NCBI GenBank assembly: GCA_030674415.1
Contig: JAUSGP010000005.1
Coordinates: forward strand, 1 to 32,190
Reading direction: 5' to 3'
DNA from: a bacterium
GTDB taxonomy: Bacteria > Patescibacteriota > Minisyncoccia > Phycocordibacterales > Zambryskibacteraceae
DNA length: 32,190 bases
Part shown: positions 5,356 through 10,688 of the stretch, piece by piece
Position numbering within the stretch: position 1 is the first letter of the stretch
Layout: each line of letters starts with the position of its first letter
Position numbers and translations under genes: made by a program
Notes under the pieces: model-generated
Databases searched by the model: none
Seen by the model: only the letters and a program-made list of their open reading frames with translations
What the model was told of the DNA's origin: nothing

Positions 5356-5423
5356 TCGGGTTCCCATCAAAGTTTTCAAATCATTGAAGATTTTGATGGG
5401 AAATGATTCCCAAATGTTCTTTA
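5341..5423 (+). promoter_or_regulatory. Element A6: hairpins + boxA leader
   Basis: CCCGATC/GATCGGG hairpin containing the gene 4 stop (5341-5360), long hairpin CCCATCAAA/TTTGATGGG (5363-5400), boxB-like GGGA/TCCC (5398-5411), boxA TGTTCTTTA (5415-5423), CAGGAG, ATG 5441. Confidence 0.75.
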
Positions 5424-5440
5424 CAACAGGAGAAGAGATA

Positions 5441-6205
5441 ATGAGAATTCTGGTAATTGACGACAACCCTCTTCATCATGCAAGTGCTCGGCAGACGCTC
5501 GGTGGCCACGAGGTCACGATCGTCGGCACGTACGACGAGGCGCACAAGCTCCTTGAGGAGCCGAGAGCGCACTGGAAAGCCGTGAATGATGAACTGGAAC
5601 GCCGCGGCTTCAAGAACCCATACGCGCCGAACATGACCGCGGAAGAGCGGGCGGCGGCGCGGGCCGAAGAGAAGCGCATTGAGCAGGAGCTCTGTCCGCC
5701 TCCGCCGTTCGAAGCCGTTCTCTCTGACTTGCTCATGCCAGCAAGCAGGATGACCATGGGTCCGGAAGGAGAGAAGTACATCGGGCAGGAAATGCCGGTG
5801 GGCTTCGCTCTCTCGCTCATGGCGGCTCTTCACGCGAAGTACGTGGCGGTCGTGACGGCAACCAACCATCACAACCATCCGGCCTCCGCCATGCTCGACG
5901 CCTTTGAGTCGAGATGCACCCACGAGCACGATTCGGTAGGCAAGCCCCCTCGTTTTGTCATCAACGGAGCGCGTGTCGGTTTCTACCACGCGCCGATGAC
6001 ATTCGTGGAGGGTACCACCTGTCCGGATTGCGGCGGCAGCGGCGACAAGGAGGTCTGCTACTGCGTCGAGCGCAACGCCGGCGTGGCCAAGCCTGATTGC
6101 GACACCTGCAAAGGTGCCGGCCGTCAGTGTTGGACTTGCCGCAATACCGGCAAGCAGTGGGGCAAGGACTGGGGCAAGGTCCTAACTCATATCACTGCTG
6201 GATAG
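5441..6205 (+). CDS. Receiver-like protein with cysteine-rich zinc-finger tail, island gene 5
   Basis: 254 aa from the ATG after CAGGAG; the longer track ORF would read through A6. The N-terminus MRILVIDDNPLHH has the acidic pocket of a CheY-type receiver. LSDLLMP supplies the expected phospho-Asp motif and VVTATN the Thr/Ser strand. A ~50-residue Lys/Glu/Ala-rich insertion separates strands 2 and 3. Residues ~200-245 hold CPDCGGSG, CDTCKGAG and CWTCRNTG, a DnaJ-type CxxCxGxG zinc domain that usually binds unfolded protein or RNA. No histidine kinase is nearby. It is the only island protein with recognisable domains. Confidence 0.75.
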   Translation: MRILVIDDNPLHHASARQTLGGHEVTIVGTYDEAHKLLEEPRAHWKAVNDELERRGFKNPYAPNMTAEERAAARAEEKRIEQELCPPPPFEAVLSDLLMPASRMTMGPEGEKYIGQEMPVGFALSLMAALHAKYVAVVTATNHHNHPASAMLDAFESRCTHEHDSVGKPPRFVINGARVGFYHAPMTFVEGTTCPDCGGSGDKEVCYCVERNAGVAKPDCDTCKGAGRQCWTCRNTGKQWGKDWGKVLTHITAG

Positions 6206-6217
6206 CGGTGATAGCCC

Positions 6218-6292
6218 CGTGAGGCTTATCAGATAACTCACGTTAATGAGCGTTAAGCTGCTCGCCTGTTGTGTAAGGCAAAGTGCTAATGA
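6218..6292 (+). ncRNA. Element D2: multi-helix RNA
   Basis: Same architecture as D1 with covarying helices (CGTGAG/CTCACG, GAGC/GCTC, GCCT/AGGC) and conserved GTTAAGCTGC, GTGTA and AAAGTGCT. The CAGAT in the first loop can pair with ATCTG just downstream, a possible pseudoknot. It leads into C3 as D1 leads into C1. Confidence 0.6.
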
Positions 6293-6294
6293 TC

Positions 6295-6331
6295 TGACGT
6301 CCGCCGGAGCGTCATCCCGGTACTGTTCTTT
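6295..6331 (+). ncRNA. Element C3 with directly attached boxA
   Basis: TGACG/CGTCA stem 1 encloses TCCGCCGGAG; loop GCCGG pairs with CCGGT. CCCGGTACTGTTCTTT runs straight into boxA (6324-6331). The same junction in C2 and C4 is split by a hammerhead. Confidence 0.6.
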
Positions 6332-6333
6332 CC

Positions 6334-6414
6334 GCCGAACCTCGGTTCGGCTCCTACCAGAGTTCTGAAAAACTTCAGAATTGTGGTGGGACAATCCCGT
6401 CCCCTGTTCTTTGA
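6334..6414 (+). promoter_or_regulatory. Element A7: hairpins + boxA leader
   Basis: GCCGAAC/GTTCGGC hairpin (6334-6351), long hairpin CCTACCA/TGGTGGG with inner TTCTGAA/TTCAGAA (6353-6390), boxB-like GGGAC/GTCCC (6388-6403), boxA TGTTCTTTGA (6405-6414), GAGGAA. Confidence 0.75.
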
Positions 6415-6421
6415 GGAAAAA

Positions 6422-6559
6422 ATGAAGAAGAAAATTCTTCGACTGCCTCGCGCACCACTACCGCGCCAGACTGGTGGATACCACAGTCCGGACAAGGGTC
6501 GCGGTGCCTACAACCGCCAGCATGAAAAACTGGCCACCAAAAAGGAGACGCAGGAATGA
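6422..6559 (+). CDS. 45-aa basic protein, island gene 6
   Basis: Too short for the ORF track. GAGGAA precedes ATG, and the frame runs 45 codons to a TGA that overlaps the next ATG (ATGA). The protein is very basic and Pro-rich at the N-terminus, with PLPRQTGGY and then KGRGAYNRQ. The spacing PL-x-RQ ... KG-K/R-G-A/S-Y-x-R recalls the ribosome-rescue factor ArfA, but the match is short and could reflect any rRNA-binding tail. Translational coupling to gene 7 is likely. Confidence 0.6.
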   Translation: MKKKILRLPRAPLPRQTGGYHSPDKGRGAYNRQHEKLATKKETQE

Positions 6560-6768
6560 TGATGAAAACGATCCCGCAGCAGGTTCAGCGTCCTCGCGTT
6601 CACCAGCCACTGTTTCTGAAACAGAAGCTCGTCTGCTCGATGTGCAAGGTTAGGGAAGTGATCCCGCCGATTGCCGTCTGCTCGCCCTGCTTACAAATCC
6701 TCAACCAGAGGCGCAAGGAAGCAGAGAAGAGTGGGCGTCCGTGGTGGCGGCGATGGTTCTGGGGCTAA
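6556..6768 (+). CDS. Small zinc-ribbon-like protein, island gene 7
   Basis: 70 aa. Two CxxC knuckles (CSMC at residues ~28-31 and CSPC at ~43-46) 11 residues apart suggest a single zinc ribbon. The flanks are basic and the C-terminus ends in WWRRWFWG. The start overlaps the stop of gene 6, and AAGGAG upstream lies inside gene 6. Followed by C4 and HHR2. No specific family recognised. Confidence 0.65.
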   Translation: MMMKTIPQQVQRPRVHQPLFLKQKLVCSMCKVREVIPPIAVCSPCLQILNQRRKEAEKSGRPWWRRWFWG

Positions 6769-6776
6769 ATCACCCA

Positions 6777-6801
6777 GCGTCTTCCGGAGCGTCATCCCGG
6801 T
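6777..6801 (+). ncRNA. Element C4: H-type pseudoknot motif
   Basis: GCGTCTTCCGGAGCGT then CATCCCGGT. Stem 2 is CCGG/CCGG. It lies 8 nt after the gene 7 stop and runs into hammerhead HHR2. Confidence 0.55.
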
Positions 6802-6802
6802 A

Positions 6803-6851
6803 CTGTTCAGAGATGCGTATCTCTGCTGACGAAGTCGAAAGACAGAAACAG
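6803..6851 (+). ncRNA. Hammerhead ribozyme HHR2 (type III)
   Basis: Same 49-nt layout as HHR1. Stem III CTGT, predicted cut after 6807; stem I CAGAGAT/ATCTCTG loop GCGT (6808-6825); CTGACGA (6826-6832); stem II GTC-GAAA-GAC (6834-6843); GAAA (6845-6848); CAG. Compared with HHR1, stem II changed from CTC/GAG to GTC/GAC, a compensatory swap. The closing 10.1/11.1 pair is A-A instead of the preferred G-C, so activity may be reduced. boxA TGTTCTTTA (6853-6861) follows directly. Confidence 0.8.
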
Positions 6852-6860
6852 ATGTTCTTT

Positions 6861-7132
6861 AAAAAAAATCTGCCTGCTTCCCAGAAAGTTCCTGAAATAT
6901 ATTCGGTACTTTTCTGGGGCGCAGGTATGGACAGATACCTTGGACGCCCGGGAAGCCTCCCACCCAATAACCACCTTAAGTCTGACGAGACAAGAGGAGA
7001 ATGGTTATTTGGTTAAAAATCGACCTTGACTTCGCGCTGGTCGATTAGGCCGCTCTTTGCAGGGATCGGAATAGGCATTCCTAAAGGTCTCGGATGATGC
7101 AACATTTGAGACCACTGTCCACCGTTCTTTTT
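6861..7132 (+). ncRNA. Element E: structured intergenic RNA after HHR2
   Basis: 270 nt with no credible gene. GCTTCCC/GGGAAGC (~6876-6957) encloses CCCAGAAAGT/ACTTTTCTGGG and GGCG..CGCC with inner GTAT/ATAC, a three-way junction. Next come CCAATAACCA/TGGTTATTTGG (~6964-7012), AATCGACC/GGTCGATT (7018-7047), GGAAT/ATTCC (~7068-7081) and GGTCTC/GAGACC (7086-7112). It ends in CCGTTCTTT (boxA-like, 7122-7130), as B elements do. Confidence 0.5.
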
Positions 7133-7215
7133 GCCGAACTCATGTTCGGCTTCCGTAAAAGTTTTTAAATCATTGAAAATTTTTACGGGACAATTTGGTC
7201 CCAACCTGTTCATTT
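7133..7215 (+). promoter_or_regulatory. Element A8: hairpins + variant boxA
   Basis: GCCGAAC/GTTCGGC hairpin (7133-7150), long hairpin CCGTAAAA/TTTTACGG (7153-7188), boxB-like GGGAC/GTCCC (7187-7202), boxA variant TGTTCATTT (7207-7215), the only gene-linked copy with a substitution inside the CTTT core. Confidence 0.7.
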
Positions 7216-7239
7216 CATCATCAGAAGGATGGCTTGGCT

Positions 7240-7599
7240 ATGGAAAAGAAGTTTGTTCTCTCTATTGTCGAATCCGAGAATACGAAGTATGGGTATAACC
7301 CATGTGAGTGCTCGGATTGCACCCACTGGAGTATCAACTTCGAGCCCTCGGCAGACGAGGCGGCGGTGAAGGAGCTTTGCGATTTCGTCAATCGAGTATC
7401 TCACTCGAAAGGCAAAATCAAGGAGCTTGGGGAGAAGGAGTGCAAATTCCTGTCGGCCCTTTTGGGAATCAACATCACAGGAGGTCTTCCTTATGTTGAA
7501 GCTAGATACTGGGAATACCAGGAACCTAGACCCGAACCGCCACCATCATCTGTTTCCGAGGCATTCCGGAGGTTGCACAATCTTAAGCGGGGATCCTAG
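7240..7599 (+). CDS. Hypothetical protein with Cys pair, island gene 8
   Basis: 119 aa. The ATG at 7240 follows GAAGGA by about 12 nt; a nearer ATG at 7229 is out of frame with this ORF. The N-terminal region has CECSDC, a tight Cys cluster, followed by H and W. The remainder is helical with a Pro-rich stretch (EPRPEPPPSS) near the C-terminus. No family recognised; metal binding is possible. Confidence 0.6.
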   Translation: MEKKFVLSIVESENTKYGYNPCECSDCTHWSINFEPSADEAAVKELCDFVNRVSHSKGKIKELGEKECKFLSALLGINITGGLPYVEARYWEYQEPRPEPPPSSVSEAFRRLHNLKRGS

Positions 7600-7639
7600 T
7601 GAATCCATAAGCTAGGGCGAGACCGCAGTGCATATGGGT

Positions 7640-7726
7640 GAGCGGCAAAATATCGCTCGCCCTCCCATCAGAGTTTTTCAAAAATTGGAAAGTTCTGATG
7701 GGACAATAGTGTCCCTGTGTTCTTTC
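7640..7726 (+). promoter_or_regulatory. Element A9: hairpins + boxA leader
   Basis: GAGCG/CGCTC hairpin nearly identical to that of A1 (7640-7658), long hairpin CCCATCAGA/TCTGATGGG (7664-7702), boxB-like GGGAC/GTCCC (7700-7715), boxA TGTTCTTTC (7718-7726), then AAGGAG. Confidence 0.75.
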
Positions 7727-7746
7727 ACAGCCTAAGGAGTGCGTCC

Positions 7747-8199
7747 ATGAAAAGCGTTGAAAAAGAGTTACCAGAAGTCTACGGGATCATCTCCCGCGAC
7801 CACGCCCAAAACGGCAAGAACAGCGCTGTCTCCAAGTACGTGAACGGCGGGTGTACCTCGGATTCAGCAGAGCCAGTACTGGCACTCGTGATGCCCTATT
7901 TCGAGAGCTACGAGATGTCCAGGCTCCTCGCTCTGTATGATGCGGTCTGGAGCGCTCATCAAGTCGGTCTGTTGCACCACATCAATTTCAGCAACAGGAA
8001 GATCAGAGAGGAGGCGCGCAAGTACGGCATCTCTGATGATCGGGTGTGGCCAGCGAAGCTCGTGGACATCGAGGAAATCAGCGTGGGCGACCCGGAGGAT
8101 ATCGGGTCTGCCATTGCGGAGATCCTCAGTGTCCTCATGAAAATGAGAGACATGGAGAGCTTCCTCGAGACTCGCGCCGATCAACTTCTGAGTTCTTAG
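7747..8199 (+). CDS. Hypothetical protein, island gene 9
   Basis: 150 aa, soluble, acidic, mostly helical. AAGGAG 7 nt upstream sets the ATG. The middle (YFESYEMSRLLALYDAVWSA) is amphipathic helix; the C-terminus is rich in Ile/Leu/Met heptads, so oligomerisation is plausible. No motif or family recognised. Element C5 begins 8 nt after the stop. Confidence 0.65.
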   Translation: MKSVEKELPEVYGIISRDHAQNGKNSAVSKYVNGGCTSDSAEPVLALVMPYFESYEMSRLLALYDAVWSAHQVGLLHHINFSNRKIREEARKYGISDDRVWPAKLVDIEEISVGDPEDIGSAIAEILSVLMKMRDMESFLETRADQLLSS

Positions 8200-8207
8200 G
8201 AATAAAA

Positions 8208-8233
8208 TACGTCCACTGGCGCGTAAGCCCAGT
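8208..8233 (+). ncRNA. Element C5: H-type pseudoknot motif (covarying copy)
   Basis: Stem 1 TACG/CGTA encloses TCCACTGGCG; loop ACTGG pairs with downstream CCAGT. Both stems differ from C1-C4 by compensating bases, the best support for the pseudoknot. Confidence 0.6.
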
Positions 8234-8236
8234 ATC

Positions 8237-8331
8237 GTCCGAGGAAGTCATATATCCTCGGACTTCCTTCAGAGAATTTAACTTCGGTTGAATGTTCTGA
8301 AGGAACGAATGGTTCGTTCCATGTTCTTTGA
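8237..8331 (+). promoter_or_regulatory. Element A10: hairpins + boxA leader
   Basis: GTCCGAGGA/TCCTCGGAC hairpin (8237-8263), long hairpin CCTTCAGA/TCTGAAGG (8266-8303), boxB-like GGAACGAA/TTCGTTCC (8302-8320), boxA TGTTCTTTGA (8322-8331), GAGGAGA. Confidence 0.75.
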
Positions 8332-8343
8332 GGAGATAAAAAG

Positions 8344-8733
8344 ATGGAAACAGAAAAGGATTTGTTCGAGCTTGAAATGGAGGAGAAGCGGAAGCAGGAA
8401 CCTCCGATCTCATCCGATAACCCCGCACCCTTCAAACAGCCGTTTCTGGTCATTACGTTCAAAGATCAGAAAATCCACGGCAACGTTGCCGACGGCTGGC
8501 ACGTCGAAGTCGACGGTCAGATTCAGAAGTACTTCGAAGAATTCACGGAGCGCACTCTCGAATGGGCTCCGCCGTTCAATTCAATGCACCGCGCGACGCC
8601 GCTTCTGAGGAGCATCGTCGAGTACTTCGCGAGCCGTGGCATGGAGGTCGCGAGTGTGGCCACGTACGCCGGATCGGCTGGCCCATCACATGTACTGAGG
8701 AACGGGGCGTTCTTCAAGCGCATGAGGTTCTAA
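8344..8733 (+). CDS. Hypothetical protein, island gene 10
   Basis: 129 aa. A charged N-terminal helix (residues 1-22) is followed by beta-rich segments and a C-terminal region with LLRSIVEYFASRG. Start set by GAGGAGA 7 nt upstream. Soluble, no Cys cluster, no family recognised. Its stop is followed by AACGTTCAT, which also follows gene 13, and by a strong Shine-Dalgarno for the next small ORF. Confidence 0.65.
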   Translation: METEKDLFELEMEEKRKQEPPISSDNPAPFKQPFLVITFKDQKIHGNVADGWHVEVDGQIQKYFEEFTERTLEWAPPFNSMHRATPLLRSIVEYFASRGMEVASVATYAGSAGPSHVLRNGAFFKRMRF

Positions 8734-8754
8734 CGTTCATTAAAAGGAGGTAAT

Positions 8755-8853
8755 ATGCCACCGGATTCAAAAGGGATAGCTGAGCGGCCCGATTCAAGAC
8801 TCAGCCCTAGATCTTCGAGGTTTAGAGAGGTAACGGTACGTGCCTTCACGTGA
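8755..8853 (+). CDS. Putative 32-aa peptide with strong Shine-Dalgarno, island gene 11
   Basis: AAAGGAGGTAAT immediately precedes ATG and 32 codons follow to TGA. The product would be basic and Arg/Ser-rich (RLSPRSSRFREV). It lacks an A leader. The RNA also folds locally (GGGGAAG/CTTCCCC follows at 8865-8896), so this may be a leader peptide or a remnant rather than a functional protein. Confidence 0.4.
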   Translation: MPPDSKGIAERPDSRLSPRSSRFREVTVRAFT

Positions 8854-8864
8854 TCCGACCTAAT

Positions 8865-8961
8865 GGGGAAGAACCAAAACTTGGCCAACCTTCCCCTTTC
8901 ATCTAAGGTTTTAGAAAATTGAAATTTTAGATGAGAGAATAGTTCTCTCAATGTTCTTTGA
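8865..8961 (+). promoter_or_regulatory. Element A11: hairpins + boxA leader
   Basis: GGGGAAG/CTTCCCC hairpin (8865-8896), long hairpin CATCTAA/TTAGATG (8900-8933), boxB-like GAGAGAA/TTCTCTC (8933-8949), boxA TGTTCTTTGA (8952-8961), AAGAGGTG, ATG 8975. Confidence 0.75.
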
Positions 8962-8974
8962 GAAAAGAGGTGTC

Positions 8975-9298
8975 ATGTATCGAAGGATCGAACCTCCAGG
9001 CAGCTCGGCTATGACTCTTGGTTGCGAGGCAATGTGTCAGTCTGGTCTTCCGGATCCCCGCGGTTGGGTTCAAGGCACTCGACCAGTCGAATATTTCTTC
9101 ACCGAATACGGCTGGCGCAAAAGCGGTCATGCAGTTCTGAGCGAAATTCGCTCAAAGGGTGTTATCGCCAAAGTGATCGCAGTGAAGGAAAGGGACCCTC
9201 GTATCCATGTTCGCTACCAGGACAAGTGGCAAGTGATTGTCACCTGGGGATGTCGAAAGGAACATAACTCCAAACGAAGGGTATCAACCCAAAACTAG
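8975..9298 (+). CDS. Hypothetical protein, island gene 12
   Basis: 107 aa from the ATG after AAGAGGTG. It has three Cys (two near the N-terminus, one in VTWGC) and a basic C-terminus (KEHNSKRRVSTQN). The EYFFTEYGWRKSGHAV and IHVRYQDKWQVIV segments suggest a small alpha/beta fold. No family recognised. Gene 13 follows 9 nt later without its own A leader. Confidence 0.6.
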   Translation: MYRRIEPPGSSAMTLGCEAMCQSGLPDPRGWVQGTRPVEYFFTEYGWRKSGHAVLSEIRSKGVIAKVIAVKERDPRIHVRYQDKWQVIVTWGCRKEHNSKRRVSTQN

Positions 9299-9307
9299 GA
9301 GTGAGAA

Positions 9308-9508
9308 ATGTTCTTCGATAACCATGAAATTTTGGTCCAGGGTTCCACGCTTGTAGGTATTCAGAATGTAACCTTGCTTTGCAAGATTCACGACGAGCTC
9401 GAGCTCCTAATCATCGACACCCAAGCAATAGTGCCCGGCAAGATCGTTCGTTTAAGATGTCCGTATTGCAGAATGCTTGGCTACCTGATCACTAGCAAAG
9501 CTGAGTAA
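9308..9508 (+). CDS. Small protein with CPYC knuckle, island gene 13
   Basis: 66 aa, preceded by AGGAGTGAGAA within the short gap after gene 12, so probably translated from the same segment. Contains C-x2-H (CKIH) and CPYC, a possible C2HC zinc-ribbon site. Hydrophobic strands dominate. No family recognised. Confidence 0.6.
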   Translation: MFFDNHEILVQGSTLVGIQNVTLLCKIHDELELLIIDTQAIVPGKIVRLRCPYCRMLGYLITSKAE

Positions 9509-9518
9509 TAACTTGATC

Positions 9519-9600
9519 GGGCAAACTATGTTTGCCCTTCCGTCAGAGAGCTGAAAGATTTCAGAATTCTGACGGGACAATTCCGTCCCGTGTTCTTTGA
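9519..9600 (+). promoter_or_regulatory. Element A12: hairpins + boxA leader
   Basis: GGGCAAAC/GTTTGCCC hairpin (9519-9537), long hairpin CCGTCAGA/TCTGACGG (9540-9575), boxB-like GGGAC/GTCCC (9574-9589), boxA TGTTCTTTGA (9591-9600). Confidence 0.75.
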
Positions 9601-9619
9601 GTGAAGAGGAAGTGAAAGA

Positions 9620-9883
9620 ATGGAACAGCATCTGTCGGTTGCTCAAGCCGCAAGCGAAGTAATCCAACACGCCTGCGAGAATTTCTCTACCACGAGCCGA
9701 CAAGACGAACTTTGTGGAGAGATCCTCGCCGCTCTCACGATTGCGGCCAGGGTAGACATCCAGGCAAGGGAGCGCCACGCCTTTGTCTCTAGATGGCAAT
9801 CGCTTCTTCCGGAAGTCCTTCGTGCCAACGGAAGAGCGGTTTTTGCAGTCATCGTGGAGCAGAAGCTAGAAGAACTCCTTTAA
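9620..9883 (+). CDS. Hypothetical helical protein, island gene 14
   Basis: 87 aa, almost entirely helical, Ala/Leu/Glu-rich, no membrane segment. AGAGGAAG upstream supports the ATG. No motif or family recognised. Element C6 starts 5 nt after the stop. Confidence 0.65.
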   Translation: MEQHLSVAQAASEVIQHACENFSTTSRQDELCGEILAALTIAARVDIQARERHAFVSRWQSLLPEVLRANGRAVFAVIVEQKLEELL

Positions 9884-9887
9884 ACAA

Positions 9888-9912
9888 ACGTTCATCGGCA
9901 CGTAAGCCCGGT
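9888..9912 (+). ncRNA. Element C6: H-type pseudoknot motif
   Basis: Stem 1 ACGT/ACGT around TCATCGGC; loop ATCGG pairs with downstream CCGGT (one G-U). The pairing is retained although the sequence differs from C1-C4. Confidence 0.55.
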
Positions 9913-9913
9913 T

Positions 9914-10003
9914 CCGAGGAAACCATAAATCCTCGGGTTTCCTTAAAAGATTTTCTAACAGGAAATTTTTTAAGGGGACAATTCCGTCCCAACTGTTCTT
10001 TGA
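9914..10003 (+). promoter_or_regulatory. Element A13: hairpins + boxA leader
   Basis: CCGAGGA/TCCTCGG hairpin (9914-9936), long hairpin CCTTAAAA/TTTTTAAGG (9941-9975), boxB-like GGGAC/GTCCC (9975-9990), boxA TGTTCTTTGA (9994-10003), GAGGAAAA, ATG 10014. Confidence 0.75.
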
Positions 10004-10013
10004 GGAAAATACG

Positions 10014-10358
10014 ATGAGAATGATTCTGTGTCTTTGTTTTCTGTCCGTTGCTCTCGTCGCGGCGCAAGAACCGGCGCAACAACCGGTATTCCCCGCACTG
10101 ACCGAGCCGGCTTACGTCGGCGTCGGCCAGGTTGATCTCAAGAAGATTTCCTTGAGGTCGGCACGCGACTTGGGCATCATCCGGGCGCAGGGAGCGCTCG
10201 CACGCGCAATCTGCGACCCGAACAACGAGAAGGAGCGCGTCCGCGCTTTCATCGTTGGCAAGCGTCATACCGACGAACTTCGAGTCGGTGACGTGCTCTG
10301 GGTCCGTATCTGGATCCGGAAGGACGAGGTCGAGGTGGACAAAGTCTGCCTCGACTGA
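10014..10358 (+). CDS. Secreted hypothetical protein, island gene 15
   Basis: 114 aa with a signal peptide (MRMILCLCFLSVALVAAQ, cleavage likely after the Ala-Ala). The mature part starts Gln/Pro-rich and continues as a small alpha/beta domain with RSARDLGIIRAQGALARAIC and a strand pair near the C-terminus. No family recognised. Gene 16 follows after 30 nt with only a Shine-Dalgarno between them. Confidence 0.65.
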   Translation: MRMILCLCFLSVALVAAQEPAQQPVFPALTEPAYVGVGQVDLKKISLRSARDLGIIRAQGALARAICDPNNEKERVRAFIVGKRHTDELRVGDVLWVRIWIRKDEVEVDKVCLD

Positions 10359-10388
10359 AACGGAAACGAATTCATTTTTGGAGGGTGT

Positions 10389-10676
10389 ATGCAACAGAGT
10401 GTGCTCGGCGAACTCATCACGCTCATTTTGGTCATCGTGATCATGCTCGGAGGCATGACAATGATCGTGGGCGGCCCGTCTCTTACGGGACGGTGGTACC
10501 GGTGGATCTTCCGAACTGTAGTACTCGCTCCCCTCGGTTGGGGGCTGCGCCAGATCGGCAGAGGCGTCGAGTGGCTCCTACGATGGAGCGCCCGACAACT
10601 CGGACGACTCCTACTCTATCTCGCTCGACTCACGGGCAGAGGTATCCACTACGCCTGGGTCAGGTTAACCACCTGA
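10389..10676 (+). CDS. Small membrane protein with amphipathic tail, island gene 16
   Basis: 95 aa. One strong N-terminal membrane helix (residues ~5-28, LGELITLILVIVIMLGGMTM) is followed by a second, weaker hydrophobic stretch and a long Arg/Trp/Leu amphipathic region (RWIFRTVVLAPLGWGLRQIG). TGGAGGGT lies 6 nt before ATG. It is the last gene of the main island transcript; the terminator overlaps its last codons. Confidence 0.65.
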   Translation: MQQSVLGELITLILVIVIMLGGMTMIVGGPSLTGRWYRWIFRTVVLAPLGWGLRQIGRGVEWLLRWSARQLGRLLLYLARLTGRGIHYAWVRLTT

Positions 10677-10688
10677 CCCAGTTTTGTC
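10655..10688 (+). terminator. Intrinsic terminator of the island operon
   Basis: CTGGGTCAGG/CCTGACCCAG, a perfect 10-bp stem with a 7-nt loop, followed by TTTTGT. This is the only hairpin with a T run inside the island. Confidence 0.7.

Noticed and set aside
6741-7016. 91-codon ORF on the plus strand
   Set aside because: It runs through C4, HHR2 and the boxA and has no ribosome binding site.
9888-9912. Glutamine-riboswitch-like CGTTCA in element C6
   Set aside because: The required P2 hairpin and CGGAAGTA segment are missing, and the other C copies lack CGTTCA.
2780-10003. Integron attC cassette array
   Set aside because: No integrase, no paired GTTRRRY/RYYYAAC core sites, and the hairpins covary as transcribed RNA adjacent to ribosome binding sites.
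2780-10003. A-element hairpins as ordinary intrinsic terminators
   Set aside because: None is followed by a U tract, and genes downstream have no promoters of their own.
2780-10003. CRISPR array (regularly recurring repeats)
   Set aside because: Copies are 0.3-1 kb apart, diverged with compensatory changes, and separated by genes.
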